From Planctomycetota bacterium (GTDB lineage: Bacteria > Planctomycetota > UBA8108 > UBA1146), in NCBI GenBank assembly GCA_014240375.1, contig JAAZXB010000001.1, forward strand, positions 302,110 through 366,109: a stretch of DNA of 64,000 bases. Reading direction: 5' to 3'. The notes below the pieces were generated by a model. The model had not been told where the DNA came from. It did not search any database and worked only from the letters and a program-made list of their open reading frames with translations. The number at the start of each line of letters is the position of its first letter. Position 1 is the stretch's first letter. A program made the translations under genes and the position numbers. This document shows, piece after piece, positions 1 through 9,547 of the stretch.

Positions 1-2541
1 GGTCGGAGGCAAGCCCACCAGGTCTAGCGAGACACGACGTAAGAATTCGGCATCCGTGCAAAGAACAGAAGACTGGAGTTTCATTCGCTTCCACTTGTCG
101 GCAACAAAACCATCGATGGGATTGAAGATCTCTGGTTCCTGCCACTCGAAGCGCGATCGATCCCCCATCACCGTCAATGTGGTAGCCGCATACGCCCCCT
201 CGAAACGAGCCAAAAGCGGCGCCTCTCCCCTTCTTTCAGTCGAAACCAGGCCCTCTGAATTGCACCGAGCGACCTCGATGTTCCCACTGCTGACAAACGC
301 CTCAGCGGTCACATCTCTCTTCGATCCATCATCATAGAAGGCAGTGATTCGTAGCTGCTGCGTATCGCCGATTCGCTGAATCGTTGGATTCTCAGGCACC
401 ACCTCGATCCTGGCGACCCTCGCCACTTGCTGATCCAGTGGACAACCCGCAGTAATCCAGTCTCGAAGCAACTGGTAGTACTCCGAGTCGACGGTGAATC
501 GCTGTCCACCTTCATGAGGCACAGTCCCGGTCGACTTCAGCAGCATCAAACTGTCATCCGCAGAAGCAAAATTGATCCTTCGCCCTGCGTGATCATCGGA
601 AAACGCCCTGACATCGACCAGTGGGTCGTACCCCCTGAGAGACAGTTTGAATCCGTTTTTCCCATCTTTCGAGCCATGGCAGGAGCCGCCATTGCAGCCG
701 GCTTTGGAGATGATTGGATTGACGTCTCGGATGAAGTTTGGCTCGAAGGCCACTTCTTGACCTGTGATGGCCACCGGAATTTCTAACTTTTCACCTTCAT
801 GCACGATTTGAATGCTGGTCTGTCCATCGGAGAGAGCCCTGACCAGCCCGCCAGAGACCGAAGCGATCGAATCGGACAACTCGTAGCGCACTTGATGTGT
901 CAGGTCGATGGTGTGTCCCGAAGCGAGCACTCCGGTGACCAGCAACTGCTGATATCGATACTTCTCGGAGATCTCGACCGTCGGTGGGTCGACCACCATT
1001 CCAATCAACTTCTTTCCTCGATCTCCAGACATCGGCGCAGACATCACCATTCGCAACACGGTCCCTTTCTCTCCATCGAGAATGCGGACCACTCCATCCG
1101 CACTTCCGATGGCGACCTCTTGCCTCTGTGGATGCCAACAGAGCGAATATATCGGAGTGTCGAAATCGATGGTGGCAAGCACCTCGATGTCCCGAGAGTG
1201 GAACTCCTCGATTTTCTTCTTCTCCGCTGCATTGCGAGAAGTGGAGACTTTTTCGAGAATTCCCTTCATTCCCTCTGGAAGCGTTCCGTCAAAATCACTG
1301 CTATAGATCGTCACCTGGCCACGACCATCGAGGCTACTTCCAGCAGCGATACTCTTCCCATCGCCGCTGTATCCCAGGCCGAACACTCGGCCCGTCATCG
1401 GCGGAAAGGACCTCAGAAGGTTCGAGTTGTCGCCGATGACGCGCTTGACCTCACGGTGGATTCTGTAGATCTGCGGTGTCCCATCCGATCCACCGACCAG
1501 GATCTCTTCCTTGGCCGGGTGGCGATCGACTGCCGCCAGCCCGCCCTTGAGAATCGCCGGTGTGATCGAGGTGATGTTGTCGATGAATCGCTGCGTCTTC
1601 ACCTCTGTCAACTTTGCAGTCATGTCCCGTCCGACGGAGATCACATGGCTTCCATCGAGGGAGAACACAGTATCGAGAGTCCAGTCCGAGGATGCTCCAT
1701 TGAAGAGAACCTGCTGACCGCTACTGGCATCGATGGCACGGACCGTGTTGTCTCCGCAACCAAACGCAATTAACTGGCCATCAGGGGACCAGCTGGCGCC
1801 ATACACGGTGTCAAAGGTGACCGGTACCGAGACCGACAACTTCCACTTCTCGGTATTCCACACCTGCACTTCACCCATGCGACCGGGCAAGCCGCCAGTC
1901 ACGGCCAGTTTCTTTCCGTCGGGAGAGAATCGAACCGATTCGATTCTTTCCGAGAGCCCGACCAGTCGCTCGATGATGGTCGAACTCTCAACATCGTGGA
2001 TCAACACCTCGTGATATCCGGAGACGGCAAGCCAGCGACCATCTGGGGAGTAGTCGAGAGCGGTCACGATCGGAGGAGATTCGTAAACAGGAAGATGGTC
2101 CGAATCATACTTCTGCACAGCATTTTCGGGAGTGTCGTCCAACGCACCCTGACTGATCCAGGCCCGGATCAAATCGATCTGGCCAGGATTCAGCGGATCC
2201 CCCTTCTTCGGCATCTCCGCTTCACCATCGATGGGGGTGATCATTTCGACCAGTTCACTCTGGTCCGGCTGATGAGCGACGATCACAGGATGATCCCCGC
2301 CGCCGGAGAGCAATGTGGCAAAACTGGTCATCACGTAACGACCCTTGGCTTTTGCTGGCTGATGGCAACCATGGCAATTGGCCTGAAAGATGGGACGGAT
2401 ATCGCGATAGTAACTGACCGAAGAAGTCTTGTTCGAAGTGGGCTCATCAGCCCAGGACAAGACCGAATACCCACCGATTCCGCAGACAATGCCGAAGCAA
2501 ATTGACATGCATCGGAACCCGCGAGAGTTGAGAATTTTCAC
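1..2541 (-). CDS. Cytochrome c / WD40 / Ig-like / DUF1549 (PSD1-type) protein, C-terminus cut by window edge
   Basis: This frame is absent from the ORF track because it has no stop inside the window; I translated it by hand and it is open for 847 codons. The start is GTG at 2541 with GGAG 9 nt upstream. A signal peptide is followed by a c-type heme site (NCHGCHQP) and 'EMPKKGDP', then a run of WD40-like blades (for example 'VRFSPDGKKLAV', 'SWSPDGQLIAFG'). After these come a Big2-like domain, a second cytochrome-like block (CNGGSCHGS), another Big2-like domain ('TAFYDDGSKRDVTAEAFV') and the beginning of DUF1549 ('EFLRRVSLDLVGLPPT') at the edge. This is the architecture of large planctomycete PSD1 proteins, whose biochemical role is unproven; a periplasmic multi-domain cytochrome is inferred. 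The missing part should contain the rest of DUF1549 and DUF1553. Confidence 0.85.
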   Translation of the reverse strand, partial: MKILNSRGFRCMSICFGIVCGIGGYSVLSWADEPTSNKTSSVSYYRDIRPIFQANCHGCHQPAKAKGRYVMTSFATLLSGGGDHPVIVAHQPDQSELVEMITPIDGEAEMPKKGDPLNPGQIDLIRAWISQGALDDTPENAVQKYDSDHLPVYESPPIVTALDYSPDGRWLAVSGYHEVLIHDVESSTIIERLVGLSERIESVRFSPDGKKLAVTGGLPGRMGEVQVWNTEKWKLSVSVPVTFDTVYGASWSPDGQLIAFGCGDNTVRAIDASSGQQVLFNGASSDWTLDTVFSLDGSHVISVGRDMTAKLTEVKTQRFIDNITSITPAILKGGLAAVDRHPAKEEILVGGSDGTPQIYRIHREVKRVIGDNSNLLRSFPPMTGRVFGLGYSGDGKSIAAGSSLDGRGQVTIYSSDFDGTLPEGMKGILEKVSTSRNAAEKKKIEEFHSRDIEVLATIDFDTPIYSLCWHPQRQEVAIGSADGVVRILDGEKGTVLRMVMSAPMSGDRGKKLIGMVVDPPTVEISEKYRYQQLLVTGVLASGHTIDLTHQVRYELSDSIASVSGGLVRALSDGQTSIQIVHEGEKLEIPVAITGQEVAFEPNFIRDVNPIISKAGCNGGSCHGSKDGKNGFKLSLRGYDPLVDVRAFSDDHAGRRINFASADDSLMLLKSTGTVPHEGGQRFTVDSEYYQLLRDWITAGCPLDQQVARVARIEVVPENPTIQRIGDTQQLRITAFYDDGSKRDVTAEAFVSSGNIEVARCNSEGLVSTERRGEAPLLARFEGAYAATTLTVMGDRSRFEWQEPEIFNPIDGFVADKWKRMKLQSSVLCTDAEFLRRVSLDLVGLPPT

Positions 2542-2606
2542 TCGGAAATCTCCATTTCAGGGTGTTCTGTGAGGCTGGAATGAGGGTACCAGAGTGACCC
2601 CGGGCA

Positions 2607-2623
2607 GTCAGGTGGCGCCTGAC
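2607..2623. promoter_or_regulatory. Inverted repeat in the divergent intergenic region
   Basis: A perfect 6-bp inverted repeat, GTCAGG-TGGCG-CCTGAC, lies 66 nt upstream of the GTG of the left-edge cytochrome gene. The intergenic region (2542-2828) separates it from the VCBS gene on the plus strand and holds no ORF. The repeat could be an operator or a 5' UTR hairpin. I see no convincing -35/-10 pair next to it. Confidence 0.3.
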
Positions 2624-2828
2624 CAAGAAGAGTGGGATCTGCGTTGCGGTCTCCGTATCTCGTGGAAATCCGACTGAATTGTCCCAAATCGATGAGAAAA
2701 CAAGACTTATGGCTCATTCAGGATCTTCCCTCCAAGATTTAAGTAGCCCTCCCTCTCCTTGAGCATATTAATTGAGTAAGCACTGCAGATCGGGCTCGTT
2801 CTGCAGCGGTTCCGATTGAGGGCATTCG

Positions 2829-4859
2829 ATGCAATCTCGAAATTTCATATTCATCCTGCTTCTGTCAGGTGGTGCGCTGCTCTGTATGACCAGCAGCACC
2901 AATGTCCTGGTCGCACAATCCCAATCCTTCATCGATGAAGCGGTCCTTCGTGGCGTCGACTTCCCTTTCACTGAAGGAGCTCCTGGATACGGAAGCGGAC
3001 TGGCAGCAGTCGACCTCGATCAAGATGGGGATGCGGACCTGGTTCTGCCGGGAATTGGTGGTGACATTTCCATCCTGAAAAACGATGGGACCGGTCACTT
3101 CACTGACCTCTCCAATACTCTCGACTTGCCGGAGATCCAAAACGGACGAGGAGTCGCAGCAGGCGATGTGGATGGCGATGGAGATCTTGATCTATTGATC
3201 TTGTGTTTTGGGGAGAAAAATCGACTGCTGAGAAACGATGGTGATTTCAACTTCACCGATGTCAGTGAAAACTCAGGGCTGATCCATGTAGGAAACACGT
3301 CCTCGGCAGCCTTCGGCGACCTCAATGGAGATGGTTGGATTGATTTGCTGGAGGTTTGCATCGCTTCCGGGAGTGCCGTCGAAGACAATGTAATCTCGTA
3401 CAATAATGGAGATGGCACGTTCAGCCAGTCACCCGTACAAATTCCAGGCCTCGCCATACCACAATCTGAAAATCAAACCTTTCAGGGTCTACTGCAAGAC
3501 TTCGACCTGGATGGAGATCTGGATATCTATCTCTCCAACGATCGTGGCAATTCCACAAATGCCCACAACTGGATGCTTGAAAATCAGCAGGGCAACTTCA
3601 TCGACATGAGCAATTTGGGCTCTGGCGTCAGCATCGACTCGATGGGGATCGCCGCTGCGGATGTCAATCTCGACGGCTTTCCTGACATCTACTGCACCAA
3701 CTACTCTTTAACGCATCCTCTCCTCATCAATGAAGGAGGATTTTCGTTCAACGATGCAGCAGCTGATTACGGCGTCGACTTTGGAATGATCAGTTGGGGC
3801 ACCTGTTTCTTCGACCTCGGACTCGATGGGGATCTGGATCTATTTGTACTCGACTCCTCCAGCCCCAATCGGATGTTTGAACAGCAAGGTATTCAGCAAT
3901 GGCTCGATGTGGCTCCGGATCTGGGCCTCGACGCCAATGGCTTCGCATACTGCGGAGTACCCGTAGACATCGACCTGGATGGAGATATTGACCTGATCAC
4001 TACCGAGCACTTCGGACCGGTTCATATCTACATCCAGACTGGAGTACCCAACAACAACTTCATCCGTCTCGACCCAGTGGCTCCCTACCCCAATCATTTC
4101 GCCATCGGATCCAGAATTGAGTTACGAGATGACAACGGCGTGCTTTTCCATTCCGCCCAACGTGCCGGCGGGGAACTCTACAAGTCAGTGGGAGAGATGA
4201 TCGTCCACCACGGCCTGGGGAGTGCCGAATCAGTCGCTCAATTGACCGTCTATTTCCCTGACGGTGAATCCCGGAATCTGACCGATCTCCCGGCAAACCA
4301 GACCTGGAAACTCTACCATCCAGATCTGCTGGGAGATGAAAATGGCAATGGATCGGTCGACCTGGAAGACTGTCAGCAATTCCTGCAAGTAAGCTCCGGT
4401 GCCTTTGGTCCGGGATCAGCCATCTTCGACTTTGATGGAAACTCTACACTCGACCTCTTTGATCTGGAGTGGCTGGTCAGCCTCTACGACGGCGTTTTGC
4501 CGGACTGCGATTCAGACGGCATCTCTGATCTGATGGAACTGTATCTTGGAACCATGGTCGATTCCGATGGGGACAACCTCCCCGACAGTTGTGACAGCCA
4601 CTACCTCCGAGGAGATGTCAATATCGACCTCTCCCTGGATGTCGCCGATCCTATCGAGTTGCTTCAGCATCTGTTCTTCGGTACCCCTTGTCCCTGTTTC
4701 GCGGCCGTCGACGTCAATGACGATGAACAGGTGAATATCGCAGATCCCGTGGCACTCCTCGGGTACCTGTTCAATTCCGGCCCAGCTCCACATTCTCCGT
4801 TCCCCGACTGCGGAAATGGTCTCGAATCTCTGACTTGCATCGAGAGTGGATGCCCCTAA
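2829..4859 (+). CDS. Secreted VCBS/FG-GAP repeat protein with UnbV/ASPIC domain and dockerin-like C-terminal tag (copy 1)
   Basis: 676 aa. A hydrophobic signal peptide (residues 1-30) precedes an integrin-like FG-GAP/VCBS propeller (about 50-400) full of calcium-loop motifs such as 'DLDQDGDADLV', 'DVDGDGDLDLL' and 'DLNGDGWIDLL'. A UnbV/ASPIC domain follows (about 407-495, 'FAIGSRIELRDDNG', ending 'NQTWKLYHP'). Next come a dockerin-like segment ('NGNGSVDLEDC'), two thrombospondin-type-3-like loops ('DSDGISDLMELYLGT', 'DSDGDNLPDSCD') and a two-loop tag with 'VADPIELLQHLFFG' and 'IADPVALLGYLFNSG', ending in ESGCP. The architecture resembles the CRTAC1/ASPIC family: extracellular calcium-binding proteins, probably adhesive or matrix-associated, with no known enzyme activity. 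The gene directly downstream is a paralogue with identical domain order. Confidence 0.85.
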   Translation: MQSRNFIFILLLSGGALLCMTSSTNVLVAQSQSFIDEAVLRGVDFPFTEGAPGYGSGLAAVDLDQDGDADLVLPGIGGDISILKNDGTGHFTDLSNTLDLPEIQNGRGVAAGDVDGDGDLDLLILCFGEKNRLLRNDGDFNFTDVSENSGLIHVGNTSSAAFGDLNGDGWIDLLEVCIASGSAVEDNVISYNNGDGTFSQSPVQIPGLAIPQSENQTFQGLLQDFDLDGDLDIYLSNDRGNSTNAHNWMLENQQGNFIDMSNLGSGVSIDSMGIAAADVNLDGFPDIYCTNYSLTHPLLINEGGFSFNDAAADYGVDFGMISWGTCFFDLGLDGDLDLFVLDSSSPNRMFEQQGIQQWLDVAPDLGLDANGFAYCGVPVDIDLDGDIDLITTEHFGPVHIYIQTGVPNNNFIRLDPVAPYPNHFAIGSRIELRDDNGVLFHSAQRAGGELYKSVGEMIVHHGLGSAESVAQLTVYFPDGESRNLTDLPANQTWKLYHPDLLGDENGNGSVDLEDCQQFLQVSSGAFGPGSAIFDFDGNSTLDLFDLEWLVSLYDGVLPDCDSDGISDLMELYLGTMVDSDGDNLPDSCDSHYLRGDVNIDLSLDVADPIELLQHLFFGTPCPCFAAVDVNDDEQVNIADPVALLGYLFNSGPAPHSPFPDCGNGLESLTCIESGCP

Positions 4860-5037
4860 ATCCTCGCCACTTCGCTTCAGGCACGAATTTCGGGAAAATT
4901 ACCCGTCCAGCCTTCCCTCCTGAGTCTCTCCGATAATTTTGTTGCTTGGCCCCCGGTAGATAACTTTAATTGAAAGATGAGATGGCTCCATTCTGTGTGA
5001 CGCCATCCCCAGTGGCTCTGGGAAAGGTAGGACTTCG

Positions 5038-7077
5038 TTGTCGAGGATTTTGCACTGCAGATACTCCATTTCATCACTGATCGCATGGAGTGCGCTCATG
5101 GTGATTCTGCTGCCTTGTGTGCTCTGTTCCCAGAGCATTCCTTTCACCGATGAAGCGGCTACCAGGGGACTCGATCTGTTTTACATCACCTCGGTTCCCG
5201 ACGCCGGGTCCGGCTTTGGCGCGATCGATCTCGACCAGGATGGAGATGCCGATCTGGTCATCACTGGCCTGGCAGGACTGGTTCGATTTTACGAGAATGA
5301 TGGTAACGGATATTTCATCGACCGAACTGCCGATGTCAATTTACCGGAGATGCCCACTGCCAATGCGCTGGCCACCGGAGATCCAGATGGTGATGGAGAC
5401 CTGGATCTGCTGATTCTTTGCTGGGGCCAGCACGATTACTTTCTCCGAAATGACGGCGACTTCCTGTTCACCGACACCACCGAAGAGGTCGGCCTGATGA
5501 CCAGTGGCAATACTTCAGGCGCGGCATTCGCTGACCTCAATGGCGACGACTGGCTCGACTTGCTCGTCGTAGGGTCCGCTCCTTCGACCGCGGGAGGGCC
5601 TGAATCCTCTCATGGGCATCTCTACTACAACAATGGAGATGGCACTTTCACGGAGTCGGTGAATCCGCTCGATCCGATCACCAACATCCTCGTGACCTTT
5701 CAGGGAATGCTTCAGGATTTTGACCTCGATGGAGATCTCGACATCTACCTCTCCAATGACAAGGGATGCATTGGCGACCCACAGAACTACATGCTGGAGA
5801 ACTCAGATCCTTTTTACCTCGACCAGAGTGACCTCGGAGCGGGTGTCAGCATCTGTTCGATGGGCATCAGCACCGCAGATGTAAATCTGGATGGATTGAT
5901 GGACCTGTATTGCACCAATGTGAACGAAGACCATCCACTGCTGATCAATCAAGGCGATTTCAGTTTCTACGATGCCTCCGATGATTACGGTATCTCTTAC
6001 GGGGTGGTGGGATGGGCCAACTTCTTCTTTGACCATGGCCTCGACGGTGACCTCGATCTGTACGTGGTCGACAGCATGGCTCCCAATCGTTTCTTCGAGC
6101 AGGTCGCCCCGATGAACTGGATCGACAACGCCCCGGATCTAGACCTTGCCGGCACGGGTCAGAGTTTCTGTGCAGTCCCTCTCGATGTGGACCTCGACGG
6201 AGACATCGATATTGCCGCGCAGGATTGCCTGGGCTACTTCCACCTCTACATTCATCCAGATGAGGGCAATGGAAACTTCATTCGCCTCGACACCGTCGCT
6301 CCATTCCCCAATCACTTCGCAATCGGTAGCAGGATCGAGTTAAGAGATGAGGCGGGAGATCTGTTCTTCGCCTCTCAGCGAGGCGCGGGTCAGCATTACC
6401 GGTCGGAAGGTGAGATGATCTTTCAGCACGGCCTGGCAGATGCAGAAACCGTCGCCCATCTGAGCGTCGTCTTCCCCGATGGTTCCACCAGGAATTTGAC
6501 CGATCTCCCCGCCAATCACACCTGGAAACTCTACCACTCCGACCTGCTCGGCGATGCCAACCGCGATGGATCGGTCGACCTGGAAGACTGCTCGCAGTTC
6601 CTGATTGCCGCTGCGGGTGACTTTATCCCCGGGTGCGAGATCTTTGACTTCGATGGAGACTCCCTGCTGAGCGTCAGCGACCTGGAGATGATGTTCACGC
6701 GACATGGGGGGATTCTGCCGGACTGCGATTCGGATGGCGTCAGCGATCTGATGGAGTTGTTCCTCGGTACCGAGACCGATACAGACGGCGACCTATTACC
6801 CGATTCGTGCGATAGCGATTTCATTCGAGGCGATGTGAACGTCGATCTCATCTTGAACATCGCCGATCCGATCCAGTTACTTCAGCACCTCTTCTTCGGT
6901 GAACCATGTTCCTGCATGGCAGCCATCGATATCAATCATGATGAACTGGTGAACATCGCCGATCCCGTGGCACTGCTGGGATACCAGTTCAACTCCGCCA
7001 CCCCACCTGCCGCTCCATTTCCGGAGTGTGGCAATCTTGCAGGGGATCAGATTTGCCTCGACGGCGGCTGTCCCTGA
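5038..7077 (+). CDS. Secreted VCBS/FG-GAP repeat protein with UnbV/ASPIC domain and dockerin-like tag (copy 2)
   Basis: 679 aa, a tandem paralogue of the preceding gene with collinear domains: signal peptide ('ALMVILLPCVLCSQS'), FG-GAP/VCBS repeats ('IDLDQDGDADLVI'), UnbV/ASPIC ('FAIGSRIELRDEAGDLF'), dockerin-like loops, and a two-loop tag ending DGGCP. The start is TTG at 5038 with AGGTAGGA about 5 nt upstream; the first downstream ATG would shorten the signal peptide. The similarity is spread over the full length, including the UnbV and tag regions, so this looks like a whole-gene duplication followed by divergence. Function is inferred as for copy 1: a secreted calcium-binding surface or matrix protein. 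Confidence 0.84.
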   Translation: MSRILHCRYSISSLIAWSALMVILLPCVLCSQSIPFTDEAATRGLDLFYITSVPDAGSGFGAIDLDQDGDADLVITGLAGLVRFYENDGNGYFIDRTADVNLPEMPTANALATGDPDGDGDLDLLILCWGQHDYFLRNDGDFLFTDTTEEVGLMTSGNTSGAAFADLNGDDWLDLLVVGSAPSTAGGPESSHGHLYYNNGDGTFTESVNPLDPITNILVTFQGMLQDFDLDGDLDIYLSNDKGCIGDPQNYMLENSDPFYLDQSDLGAGVSICSMGISTADVNLDGLMDLYCTNVNEDHPLLINQGDFSFYDASDDYGISYGVVGWANFFFDHGLDGDLDLYVVDSMAPNRFFEQVAPMNWIDNAPDLDLAGTGQSFCAVPLDVDLDGDIDIAAQDCLGYFHLYIHPDEGNGNFIRLDTVAPFPNHFAIGSRIELRDEAGDLFFASQRGAGQHYRSEGEMIFQHGLADAETVAHLSVVFPDGSTRNLTDLPANHTWKLYHSDLLGDANRDGSVDLEDCSQFLIAAAGDFIPGCEIFDFDGDSLLSVSDLEMMFTRHGGILPDCDSDGVSDLMELFLGTETDTDGDLLPDSCDSDFIRGDVNVDLILNIADPIQLLQHLFFGEPCSCMAAIDINHDELVNIADPVALLGYQFNSATPPAAPFPECGNLAGDQICLDGGCP

Positions 7078-7094
7078 GCCAGCGACGGCTCGGG
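7073..7094. terminator. Hairpin over the stop codon at a convergent junction
   Basis: CCTGAGCC-AGCGAC-GGCTCGGG forms an 8-bp stem (one G-T wobble) with a 6-nt loop. It includes the TGA of the VCBS gene and lies 15 bp before the end of the convergent TIM-barrel gene. There is no T tract, so an intrinsic terminator is not certain. Confidence 0.4.
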
Positions 7095-7108
7095 CGTCGA
7101 CCCTTCGG

Positions 7109-8092
7109 TCACGGCAGTTTCACCATCGCATCGAATTGAACCCGCTGAGACCGCAGAGCCTCGACCCGCGCCTCCGGCGGACGATCGTGGGCTTCCAGCA
7201 ACATCCAGCCATCCCATTGCTGCTGTCGTAACAACCCAAACAGCTTCTTGTAGGGATAACGCTGCTCATCGAGTCGTCTGACATGGAGGGTATCTGCGAG
7301 CCTCTGCCGAACCCTGGCGAAGTTGTGCTCGAGACCGTCTCCTGCCAGATCACTGTCATTGCTGTTCCAGCACACCCCCACTGCAGGATGATCCGCCACT
7401 TCCAGGATCCGTTCGATCAGCGGCAACCGGGCACAGGAGCCATGAACCTCGAGTCGAATCTGCTGGCCGATGTCCGCCGCTTCCTTGCCCAGTTGTTGCA
7501 AGGCGCCACCGATGCGTTCGATGGTGCGACCCAGTTCTTCCCCTTGCGGGCACTGGTCCGGCTTCACCTTGACTCCACTACCGCCGATCTCGGCACTCAG
7601 TTTGAGAAAGGCACGAGTGGCGTCCATCGCAGCCTTCAACCTGGCGGGATCCTGGTGATGCAATTTTTCATTGCTGCCAATACCGACACAGGTCACCGGC
7701 GAATCGTCGAAGCGTTGCTTCACCTCGATCCTCTGCTGGGGAGTCAGATCCGGCTCGACCCCGTGTGCATGGGTCGTGCGAAGTTCGACCCCCTCGAGGC
7801 CGGAGGATTTGCAACTGTCGATCAGCCGGGGCAGTGAGAGATCCTGCCCCCACAGGTAGGTGACCAGTCCAAAGCGAAATCGAGCGGCGGGGAGGGGGTC
7901 CGGTTCATCCGCGGATAACCACTCCCCGAACACGCCGCCAGTGGTGGCGAGAAGACCGCCGGCAGCGAGACCTTGCAGGACTCGCCTCCGATCGATTCGA
8001 TCCTCTGTTCGATGCTCTGTTCGATGCTCTGTTCGATGCTCTGTTCGATGCTCTGTTCGATGCTCTGTTCGATGCTCCATTCGTTGTTGCAC
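7109..8092 (-). CDS. Tat-exported sugar phosphate isomerase/epimerase-like TIM-barrel protein with tandem-repeat N-terminus
   Basis: 327 aa. The body matches the xylose isomerase-like/AP endonuclease 2 TIM-barrel superfamily ('FRFGLVTYLWGQDLSLPRLI', 'LEGVELRTTHAHGV', 'IRLEVHGSC', 'VGVCWNSNDSD', 'WMLLEAHD'), with acidic and histidine residues at the usual metal positions. A twin-arginine signal ('DRRRVLQGLAAGGLLATTGG') is preceded by an EHRT tetrapeptide repeated about six times, encoded by a perfect 12-bp array. The GTG start lies 3 nt after the stop of the upstream oxidoreductase, with AGGA about 10 nt upstream, so the two are probably translationally coupled. The ATG at 8080 is an alternative that still includes the array. 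The substrate is unknown; with Gfo/Idh/MocA neighbours a sugar or inositol-type substrate is likely. Confidence 0.82.
   Translation of the reverse strand: MQQRMEHRTEHRTEHRTEHRTEHRTEHRTEDRIDRRRVLQGLAAGGLLATTGGVFGEWLSADEPDPLPAARFRFGLVTYLWGQDLSLPRLIDSCKSSGLEGVELRTTHAHGVEPDLTPQQRIEVKQRFDDSPVTCVGIGSNEKLHHQDPARLKAAMDATRAFLKLSAEIGGSGVKVKPDQCPQGEELGRTIERIGGALQQLGKEAADIGQQIRLEVHGSCARLPLIERILEVADHPAVGVCWNSNDSDLAGDGLEHNFARVRQRLADTLHVRRLDEQRYPYKKLFGLLRQQQWDGWMLLEAHDRPPEARVEALRSQRVQFDAMVKLP
8003..8074. repeat. 12-bp tandem repeat, six perfect copies, inside a Tat signal leader
   Basis: The unit CTCTGTTCGATG is repeated six times without a mismatch, followed by one degenerate unit (CTCCATTCGTTG). On the minus strand it encodes EHRT repeats between the start codon and the RRR of the twin-arginine signal. 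There are no spacers, so it is not a CRISPR. Perfect identity suggests recent slippage expansion. Confidence 0.97.
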
Positions 8093-8095
8093 CGC

Positions 8096-9547
8096 CTAGG
8101 CTTCCTCGGGGAAGCGATATTCTGCCCGACCCGGCCGAAACAGCATCGCATTGGCCTCTGCATCGTTACTGAATTTCTCACTGCCGGGTTCGATCTCCAG
8201 CAACTTGCCGGCGACCAGCCCGGTCGATGCGAAGTCGACACCATTGCCCTTCAGATGCGCCACCACCCGTTCGACATCCGCAGCAGAGGTGGTCGGCCAG
8301 GTGATCCTGCTGGCGGCCTCCTTGGGTGAGACCATCTCTCCGCGCAGGTAGGAGATGTTACCCAGGTGACACAGAGCACTGGATAAGTGCCCTCCCTCGA
8401 TGGTGCCGTGGATCGTCGATCCATCACGAGATCGAACCGCATCGATGAAATTCTGGAAATGGTCCTGTGCTCCTCGCCATTCCTGAATCGTCTTGCCGGT
8501 CCGATCGATGGCACGGGCGCTCGAATAATTGGGCAGCAGCAGGGTGCCCGCTTCACAGTGAATCGCCGCACCGATCGACATCCCCTGGTATCGGTCCATG
8601 TTACCGCCCCAGTTCTCCTTCTGAGCTTGCAGATTGCTGGGCAGCCCCCGCACCTCGAAGATGATCGGAGCTTCTGGATAATCGAGAATCGACACCAGAG
8701 TGTTGGGTGTGTTTCCATCATCGTCGTAGCCGTATCGGCCCCCGTAGGCCAACACCCGCTGCGGCATCGTTTCATGACCCAGGGCCCAGCGACACAGATC
8801 CATCTGATGAATCCCCTGGTTGCCGAGGTCGCCATTGCCCGTGTCAAAATCCCAGTGCCAGTCGTAATGCAACTGACGACGACCGAGGGGTTTCATCGGT
8901 GCCGGCCCGACCCACAGGTCGTAGTCGATGCCCTTGGGTACATCGCGAGGCCCATCGACCTTGCCGATCGACTGGCGTGGCTTGTAGCAGAGCCCTCTGG
9001 CGAGGGTCGGCTTGCCGATATTTCCTTGATGCATCCAGGCGATCGCATCGCGGATCGCTGAAGATGAACGTGACTGGGTACCAGTCTGCACGATGCGGCC
9101 ATGACGACTCGCGGCCTCGACCATCAGCCGCCCTTCGCGGACGTTGTGGCTGATCGGCTTCTCCACGTACACATCTTTTCCCGCAGCGCAGGCCCACACC
9201 GTCTGCAACGCATGCCAATGGTTGGGAGTGGCGATCGAGATGACATCGATATCTTCCCGTGCAATCATGTCGCGGAAATCTCTATAGATGTCGGTCTGGA
9301 TCCCTTTTTCGGCCAGTTCCAGCTGGCGCCTCTCGAGCACTCCCTTATCGACATCGCACAGGGCTACGACTCGCACTCCTTCGAGACGATTGAGCCCCAT
9401 CACATGGGACCATCCGCGACTGCGAATCCCCGCGACTCCGACCCTGATCTCGTCGTTTTTCCCGCCAGCAAAAGCCAACGGCGATCGACCCAGGGCCAGC
9501 GCGGTCCCTGCTGCTATTCCCGTGGCTACAAAGGTTCTTCGATCCAT
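8096..9547 (-). CDS. Tat-exported Gfo/Idh/MocA-family oxidoreductase
   Basis: 483 aa from the chosen ATG at 9547, which begins the Tat signal 'MDRRTFVATGIAAGTALALG'; GGAGAGGA lies about 12 nt upstream. The track start (GTG at 9568) adds seven residues and overlaps that ribosome site. The Rossmann part ('IRVGVAGIRSRGWSH', 'VVALCDVD') and the family's EKP motif ('DVYVEKPISHNVREG') identify an NAD(P)-dependent Gfo/Idh/MocA oxidoreductase, followed by the alpha/beta substrate domain ('WHWDFDTGNGDLGNQGIHQMD'). Such Tat-exported paralogues are abundant in planctomycetes and probably act on sugars or glycoside-derived substrates with a pre-bound cofactor. It forms a two-gene operon with the downstream TIM-barrel protein. 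Confidence 0.9.
   Translation of the reverse strand: MDRRTFVATGIAAGTALALGRSPLAFAGGKNDEIRVGVAGIRSRGWSHVMGLNRLEGVRVVALCDVDKGVLERRQLELAEKGIQTDIYRDFRDMIAREDIDVISIATPNHWHALQTVWACAAGKDVYVEKPISHNVREGRLMVEAASRHGRIVQTGTQSRSSSAIRDAIAWMHQGNIGKPTLARGLCYKPRQSIGKVDGPRDVPKGIDYDLWVGPAPMKPLGRRQLHYDWHWDFDTGNGDLGNQGIHQMDLCRWALGHETMPQRVLAYGGRYGYDDDGNTPNTLVSILDYPEAPIIFEVRGLPSNLQAQKENWGGNMDRYQGMSIGAAIHCEAGTLLLPNYSSARAIDRTGKTIQEWRGAQDHFQNFIDAVRSRDGSTIHGTIEGGHLSSALCHLGNISYLRGEMVSPKEAASRITWPTTSAADVERVVAHLKGNGVDFASTGLVAGKLLEIEPGSEKFSNDAEANAMLFRPGRAEYRFPEEA

Noticed and set aside
799-1773. 324-aa plus-strand ORF at the left edge
   Set aside because: The minus frame encodes WD40 blades and Ig-like domains continuously to the window edge; this ORF is its shadow.
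8003-8074. Possible CRISPR array
   Set aside because: Units are 12 bp and directly abutting with no spacers, lie in a coding sequence, and no cas genes are present.
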